From assembly GCA_964017235.1 (NCBI GenBank), contig OZ024929.1:111771793-111835792 (forward strand): a stretch of 64,000 nt of DNA, written 5' to 3'. The notes beneath the pieces are model-generated. The model saw only the letters and a program-made list of their open reading frames with translations. It was not told the DNA's origin and ran no database searches. Each line of letters opens with the position of its first letter. The stretch's first letter is position 1. The position numbers and the translations under genes are program-made. Below are positions 57,516 to 64,000 of this stretch, piece after piece. The stretch is from Sabellastarte sp. h YS-2021 (taxonomy: Eukaryota; Annelida; Polychaeta; Sabellida; Sabellidae).

Positions 57516-59334
57516 AAGCCAATGGTTTATGGTAGACAGACAACATCTTGACTAATACTTATGTTGATAAAATTTCCTGTTAACTAAATTTATTACCTAA
57601 AACCATTGAGTCCACAGCATCTGAAAATATGCATTCAATAGAACTTTATTGTTTCAATTACTGGAGGAGGGCATTATGAATATGTTGAAGTGAGCTAAAT
57701 TCATATATGCCATCTGGGACGTTTTTTTTATTACATTTATAAAGTATAAATAACTTAAAAATAAGTAACATAAAAAAATGGAGTTTTATTTTGTGTTGTG
57801 GTATCATTATGTCATAAGACATAACAATGGTGTGTCTGCCAAATGCACACAAAAATAATTTCAAATACATTTTTAAATTCAATTTAATATAATCTTTAAC
57901 TTTTAAGCATTCACATTAATTGATACTTTACCTAAACTGTCTATCCATGTCCCCAGTAAGAAAATGGCTGACATGATACATATTGGAACGTTGCTATAAC
58001 AATGCAAGAACTTTGAAAAATCTATTGCATGTACCGTACATAAAAGGTATAAACATTACCTATACTTAGAAACTAAAGGAAAAATTCTTTCTATGCTTAT
58101 TGAATGGTTTATTTGACAAACTGTTGAAAAACCGTCTATCCATATCCCCACCCGTGTACGTACAAAATAAATTTCTGGCTTTCAAAATCTGCTTACTGTA
58201 ACAACATATGTATTATAAACTGGATATATGTGTATAGTCATAGCAAGGACATTATTAAGTAAATGCAAAAATTGCCTGCTTTTCAAAATTCACACAGAAA
58301 ACAGGTACGTACATGGGAACTCTGTCCCTCGCCATTGTGTCCAGCAGTATATCAATAGCGACGGGACAGAAACTCGGTCTATCCTCACTGCTGAGCCATC
58401 CGGAACCTTCACTCGCACATTGAAATTTTAGTTTATACAAGTACCAGCGTTTTGCTTTTAAATGAGAGCCGGTTTGTTTTAGTGTCAACGTTTATTTCTA
58501 CTGTACCAGTAGTGCTGTTTCATGTTTGACTTTTGACAGCTGACTTGCAAAGTACTACTAATATCCGAAATAATTGTACGTACCTAACACTGCTTGCTAA
58601 AAATCGGAGTGGTGCCGTTGACTTAGAACTCTACACTGGAAGTAAATTGAACACTTCCACCAAACTCACCTGTTTCTTAAATGTTTTACAGATTCCATGT
58701 TTTTTCCACATATTTACAAAAAAGGGGAAAAAGTCAGCTATTATTGTCATTATGATGCATTTTGTATATGAAACAAGTTGCCTAATAACTTCTAATATGC
58801 TTTCTCTTATATCCTATTGATTAAAATTAAAATCCTTTTCTGCAAGGCTTATCCAACTTAGTTTATTTTATTCTATGTTGTTTCCATCTTGCTTATCCCT
58901 TGGATATTTAACTCTTCTGACTCCAAGCTACTGGGTTTGTTTTGACTGAGAATCTACATTTTGCATAGAAGTATGCCTTTAACATACTTATCATTTCTGA
59001 TCCTTATAGCTAAAATTTCAACAACATTAATTAACAGAAGGGTAGTAGTAGTAGGGTAGACAATAACTTGTCCTTATTCCTCTTTCTAGAGCTAGAAACT
59101 CTGAAGATTTGCCTGCACTTGTCACACAACTTTTGGTGTCTTTCAAAATGTCTAAAAAATGAAAATCCTCTATCTTGGTTTATATTTTATATTTTCTGTG
59201 CACTGCAAACTAGAGACAGAGTTATACTCATTTAAACTAAAAAGGAACAATCATGATAAATTCATAAGGAAAATACTTCAGAGTTTATAAAAAATATATT
59301 TTGTTAGATAAGATAGACAGATAAGATTTTATTT
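57516..59334. other. Spacer with a CpG-rich candidate first-exon region
   Basis: At 58290-58420 on the minus strand a GC- and CpG-richer stretch contains ACAATGGCGAGGG, a good start context, followed 23 bases on by a possible donor CCCAT|GTACGT. The rest is AT-rich without recognised features. Confidence 0.25.
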
Positions 59335-59410
59335 ATTACAAAAAATAATACAATACAAAATGCATTACCCAGCGCCCATGGGCTTATATGTCACTTAAAA
59401 TTTTAAAAAA
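59335..59410 (-). mobile_element. LINE tail fragment
   Basis: It resembles 39310-39420, including ATTACCCAGCGCCCATGGGC and TTATATGTCACTT, and is probably the 3' end of the same LINE family in reverse orientation. Only about 75 bp is recognisable. Confidence 0.4.
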
Positions 59411-59815
59411 TAATAATAAATCGATTTTAATACCTTAGTAAAAAATGATGTAAGGTAATGTAGTAACTAATCCTGCTGGACTTATTCAAAATATGGCTGG
59501 AATATCATATTTGACACTGAGTAATATGCAACAGCCAGTTACATGTGAGAAACAAAATATATCCATTATTATTCATCTTACCTTTCTAGCAACCAGTTAA
59601 AACTGAGGCAGTAGATAGGTAGAAAACCAGTTGAATCACGCTGATTTTTCAAAAGTGCCAATTTAGTTTATAAGTTGATATCCAAGCTATTTCAGTCCTC
59701 TTTTGTCTATTTGTTGTGGAAGATATGGCACAAGATATAACCATCCAGATAAAAGGTTCCTGGGGGTTCCTCAATAGTACCCATATGTACACAAGTAAAA
59801 AAAAACCCACTTTGG
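59411..59815. other. Spacer, nothing recognised
   Basis: No repeat or frame of note. Confidence 0.4.
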
Positions 59816-60062
59816 TCACAGTTTTGCTTTTGATGCTCCACAGTATGGAACAATTTACCTGATGCTGTTTGTGCTGGCCATACTCTTACCCGTTTTAGCA
59901 AAAAGTTAAAATCTTATCTCTTTAAAAAGGCATTTCCCACTTTAGCATATAAACTATCCAGCATCTCCATGGTATCAACATGGCTATATCTATGAAATGA
60001 TGATTACTGAATTAGACCTGGTGCTGCACCTTAGAGTCTGCCTTGACAGAGATTAAGCACTT
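59816..60062 (+). pseudogene. CR1/Jockey-type LINE, extreme 3' end
   Basis: The plus-strand frame reads STVWNNLPDAVCAGHTLTRF and on through SKKLKSYLFKKAF, the standard C-terminal end of CR1/Jockey-type polyproteins. A 3' UTR of the usual style follows (CTTAGAGTCTGCCTTGACAG, AGATTAAGCACTTTTAAAG). A stop interrupts the frame just before it. Everything upstream is absent, as in 5'-truncated copies. Confidence 0.8.
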
Positions 60063-61045
60063 TTAAAGTACAGAACAGAATAATATGTGAAACAACCAGC
60101 CCATGAATTCTTTCACCAACCAGACTCTTTCTCGGTCAGTTATCTCTTTATTCTGTTCCAGCTTATTTTGATTGTTCATCCTCTTTACTGGATGGGAACA
60201 AGAAAACTGACTGAGAAAAACTAAAATCTGAACTCCTGAAAGTGTCTGGTTGATTATCAGCAGAACCAGTAAAGGTAGTTTCCTGAACATAAGACTGATG
60301 AGTAGAGTAAACATGAGCGGTAGAAGGGCTGGTCTGACTGGCAGCATTGTCTAGACCCTTCGGAGCAGAGGCCTTATAGCAGCAGCACCAGGCTGAACTG
60401 GTGGAGAGCATTATTGGTTCCTGTTGAGTGTTATCTTCAGGCTCCGGACAGTTGTTGACTTTGTCTTGCACAGGTACTGGCTTAGATTTGTCAGGTTTAT
60501 GCAACTTTTTTTCCTGTCTGTCTCTTTTTTTGTCATTACCTTTTTGTTAAAAAATCACCCACTTGATACCTCACCAAAACAGTGGGTTAGGAGGATACAG
60601 AGTCAATGAAAGGAGCTTTTGACACAAAAAAACTTTAGCTTTTGGTGAAACTGGGGATTTTGGTAACCTCAAGACGGCAGAGCCTCAAATCTCCCAAAAC
60701 TTTCATCTCAGTGTTTCAGAGACATACTGGGGCTCATGTGAAGAAATAGCAACTGGTTGTGCATACACAGAAGGGTCCATGCTTTCTTCTTCAGGATCAA
60801 CAACCTCAAGAACTTCAACCTCTATTGGGGAGACGAGGACCCCAGACTTTTGTCCTTCCTAACCTGATGCTTAAAAGTTGCTAGCAGTTCTTGCTGGGTT
60901 TCTGTGAAACCATCACAAATTAAACAGAGCACCCCCAACCACACAAGGGTCCTTTCTCAGACCTTTGTTTCTACACATCACAGATTTATCATTAGAGTCA
61001 AACACTGCCATAAAATGGCAACATGACTCACACCTTGTAATGGAG
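60063..61045 (-). mobile_element. DIRS-type gag-like fossil fragment
   Basis: Several minus-strand frames have the composition of the DIRS gag-like region: a Cys-rich start (near 60910-61035, with a CDGFTETQQELLATF-type segment like the CQICASFTDEQ segment at 16.9 kb) followed by acidic and Ser/Gln-rich stretches. It is broken in several places, and no terminal repeats or enzyme regions were found. Assignment by resemblance only. Confidence 0.45.
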
Positions 61046-62364
61046 ATGGCATAATATTTCGTATAGATCATAATCCAGATTATGAGCTAACACATTCAAG
61101 ATGACCAAACATTTTAATAATGAGATAACTGACAACCAAATTTTGGGATGTGAGGGTGCTGGGGCAGCGAAACAACTGAGTCACATAATAGAAAATTTCA
61201 ATAAAGCAGAGTGGATGAAAGTTTGTGATACCCACATGCTGATAGCTTTGAAAGCCAAATTTTCACAGAATAAAGATCTTTGCTCCTTCCTGAAGAGCAC
61301 TGGTGAATGTGTTTTAGTGGAGGCAAACCCTAGAGATAAATACGGGGGGGGGGGGGGGGGGGGGGGGGGGGGTAGAGATAAATAAACTTGGAGGGAACTT
61401 CTTGCAGAAGTGAGACAAAGTATGCAGTAGAAACCCAGTTTATTGGTGTATTTCAAACTTTTCAAGAATACAAATACCCTGTTAAATATAATTTTATAAA
61501 CACATAATTCTTATTAGTAATATATGCAAGTATTTTAGTTTAAATACTCATTTTGGTTTGTACATTATTATTGCTCTTAGCAATCCTTAATTATATTTTC
61601 ATTTTGTCATCTATTTCAACACCTTACAGCTGTTTTACAGAAAAACAAAATGTTATTCTCTTGTTTTGTTGATGCTGTGTCACAGTGTCCACATTTTATT
61701 TACAACATGAGAAAGTATAAGTGTATTCATGAAATTAGAAAGAACACTGTTTAGTATTTCATTTAATTAAAATACAAACTTCAATTGTCAATATTCCAAG
61801 TTTGGTGAGAAAATGACAGGCTGCGGCAGAATTAATGCAACAATCTGTAGTAATCAGGCAGAAACTCACTTATTCTTATGACCTTTACCGAAAATAAAGT
61901 TTGCTAATAGCTTTTAAAATGCCAAAATATCTTTTTGTATTAATTATTCATTGTGCATATTATTTCTCACATTTTCTTCTGTGTATTGGTCTAAACACTT
62001 CTCTGTATTAATACTCTTGCAGTATCTCTCATTGGAATGTGTTTGTTTGATAGTGTACATTTTGTTACAGGTTATTTTTGTAAATATAGGTACCTTTAGA
62101 AACGACAAATTAATATTTCAACTTTTGTATTGTGTACTGTTGCTTATATTTTCATATCTATGCTGATATTTTTGGCAGACTTGTTTACTTTGTTTAATTA
62201 CATATTTACAGTCAACTCTTTAAAAGGCATTATTAACAGCTGCCTTTCTGTGTCAAGTCACCATAGTAGATTGATTTCACATTTGTATGCATCTTTAAAG
62301 ATGCCATGTTTCCCACTGTGTGTTTAAAAATATAAATTCAATACTTTGAATATATACTCTTTAA
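61046..62364. other. Spacer with a 29-G run
   Basis: A run of 29 G (61344-61372) lies between two copies of TAGAGATAAATA. The remaining sequence is AT-rich with no recognised gene. Confidence 0.5.
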
Positions 62365-63175
62365 ATGCTAGGGTTTGTCTGATAAAAATAAAAGAGTTGC
62401 TGTATTTTTGTGGCTGAAATCAAAAGGTTCCGGAATATTTTTTATCCAAGAAAGTCACTCTCTTTCACTCACAGAAACACAATGGAGAGATGAATGGCAA
62501 GCTAAAAGAGAATTTGCACATGGTACAACGAATGCTAGAGGGGTTATGATTACTGAAGATATATCTATTGAAAAAATATTGAAAGGGCAACTTTGGCCGA
62601 TTCTTGTTACTTGAATGTTTAGTCAGTGATTCAGAGTACATATTGATCAATTTGTATGCCCCTATAATTGATAAAAGATTTGATCAGAGAGCTTTTGGTG
62701 AATATGTATATTCAAAATTAGAATCACATATTGGAAAATCCATGGTCATTGTAGGTGACCTAAATATTTGTCTTGATGATATTCCAAAGGGATTCAATAA
62801 TTGCAACAAGATTTACTTAGACTCTTTACAAAAAATTATACACAACTTTGACATGGTAGACATTTAGAGGATCAAACATCCAGATGCGAAGAGATATACC
62901 AGGCATCAGAAAACCAGGTTTGGTTTCACACAATCAAGAATAGACTATTTTTTAAATCTCTTGTCATCTTGAATTTATAGTTGTCACTACAGAAATTCTT
63001 CCCAGTATAAAATCAGATCATAGTTTATTAAAACTGTCGCGGACTTCCACAAAAGATCATATTAGAGGGAAAGGGCTTTGGAAATTTAATGCTAGTCTCC
63101 TACATGATAACGATTTTATCGATCTTATAAAAGATACTATAAATAATTCATTAGAGGACACTAAAACTTAGTCAC
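62365..63175 (+). pseudogene. L1/Tx1-type LINE, endonuclease region
   Basis: The frame from about 62370 reads LSDKNKRVAVFLWLKSKG, then FFIQESHSLS, and HGTTNARGVMI: the N-terminal part of an APE-type endonuclease. After a frame change near 62604 it continues with LINLYAPIIDK, VIVGDLNICLDD, a stop where the family has W in DIWR, then SRIDYFL and SDHSLLKL, and finally GKGLWKFNASLL. The order matches L1/Tx1 elements. It is truncated before the reverse transcriptase, and dead. Confidence 0.8.
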
Positions 63176-64000
63176 TAAAGAGTTAACATGGGACTACTTG
63201 AAATGTCGCATGCATAGGTGTAGGACCTGGGGGGGCAGCGGGGTCGGAGATATCTTTTTTTGCCCCCCAACTTTTGCAATAGAACTAAATTCCAATTTTG
63301 AAGTTTATGTAAATTTTCACAGGTAACTCAATAATTACACTTTTACCCTATTCACTGCTCACATGTACGATTGTGTAAGCTACCATTTAAACTATAAAAT
63401 TTTTATTTTTTAATGATTTGTAAAAGGAACATTTTCAGTTAACCTGTCATGGAATTTGTAAAATTCTGTGAAACGTTTCACTTATGCAGATCAAAATCAT
63501 ACATATAGTAATCTTCTACATTTAATTTACCATATTGCTAATTATTTAGAACTTAGACATGTAGTTTCAAATTCACACAGAGCAACGGTTTAGCACTGCA
63601 ACTTGTCAGCTGATAAGATTTTTCCCAGAAAACTCTTCTTTCTTTACTGTGTGTTTATTGGACCTAGCCAGTCCAATGATTATACACCCCCTTCAATTTG
63701 GGGATTAACCTTGCTAAAAACATATCTTGTATCAGCTCGGCACTTGAAGGAAAGGTCACATATTCTGGAAACATGTAGTCAATATATTAGAAATACCTTT
63801 CAAATGCAGAGGTGACTATATATATTTCTATACCCGGACAAGGTGGGGGAAACTTAGGATTAATGTCAGTCACATTGTCGTCACAAAGATTTCCTTTTGT
63901 AAAGGAACTTAAAAATATTTTAATTGGACCATTTGAATTTCTATATTACCTACATGCAATACATTCTGTAAAATTAACCAAAATTGTTAGACATCATAAC
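63176..64000. other. Spacer, nothing firmly recognised
   Basis: A GC-rich stretch at about 63215-63280 (GTAGGACCTGGGGGG, then TTTTGCCCCCCAAC) looks like the end of an unknown repeat. The 70-codon frame at 63603 has no recognised features. Confidence 0.35.

Overview
The window looks like metazoan, repeat-dominated intergenic and intronic DNA. It is most likely from a lophotrochozoan, and a bivalve mollusc is my best guess. The reasons are an AT-rich background, a split animal gene of the histidine acid phosphatase family, tRNA-derived SINE-like pieces, DIRS retroelements, and many interspersed elements with satellite-like cores. The species call is inference.

Host gene. One host gene is well supported, on the minus strand. 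Its last coding exon (19587-20812) encodes a 2-phosphoxylose phosphatase 1-like protein (PXYLP1/ACPL2 family). Small exons that agree in splice sites and phase lie upstream at 24222-24294, 33862-33937, 34203-34266 and probably 47331-47389. The gene therefore spans at least 28 kb, with introns packed with transposons. Its signal-anchor exon was not found; a CpG-rich start candidate near 58.3 kb is speculative.

Repeat layout. At 1-6.0 kb lie three hairpin-ended, satellite-cored elements (H1, H2, H3). At 6.7-17.5 kb lie two DIRS retrotransposons in the same orientation: an old, eroded copy, then a nearly whole copy with inverted terminal repeats and an internal complementary region. At 18.5-19.5 kb are a SINE and a decayed second H1. 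At 24.4-27.4 kb is H4, with a 147-bp tandem array. At 28.5-30.7 kb a hAT element sits in H5. At 31.2-33.7 kb a second H2 is split by a 1.4-kb palindromic transposon with a 4-bp target duplication. H8 is at 34.4-35.3 kb. At 35.8-43.1 kb there is a three-level nest: a CR1/Jockey-type LINE is split by H6 copy A, which is itself split by a MULE. A near-identical H6 copy B at 43.3-47.0 kb preserves the MULE empty site. H7 is at 49.2-52.2 kb, with a GATC-rich 288-bp higher-order array, and a second hAT is at 53.3-54.7 kb. From 56 to 64 kb there are a long palindrome, a minisatellite, LINE pieces and a DIRS gag-like fossil.

Main observation. H1 to H8 differ in internal sequence but share one terminal grammar. 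The 5' end is A-run|C(T/A/C)AG(A/C), followed within about 35 bp by a 10-13 nt motif. The 3' end has a GC-rich (often CGG-repeat) patch and then a hairpin whose distal arm is the exact reverse complement of the 5' motif, followed by AA. The motif differs between families but the 5' and 3' copies co-vary. One insertion can be read against the LINE reading frame and shows no clear target-site duplication. This resembles Helentron/HINE-type rolling-circle elements with asymmetric terminal inverted repeats. The diversity of families and the shuffling of their modules is the most interesting thing here.
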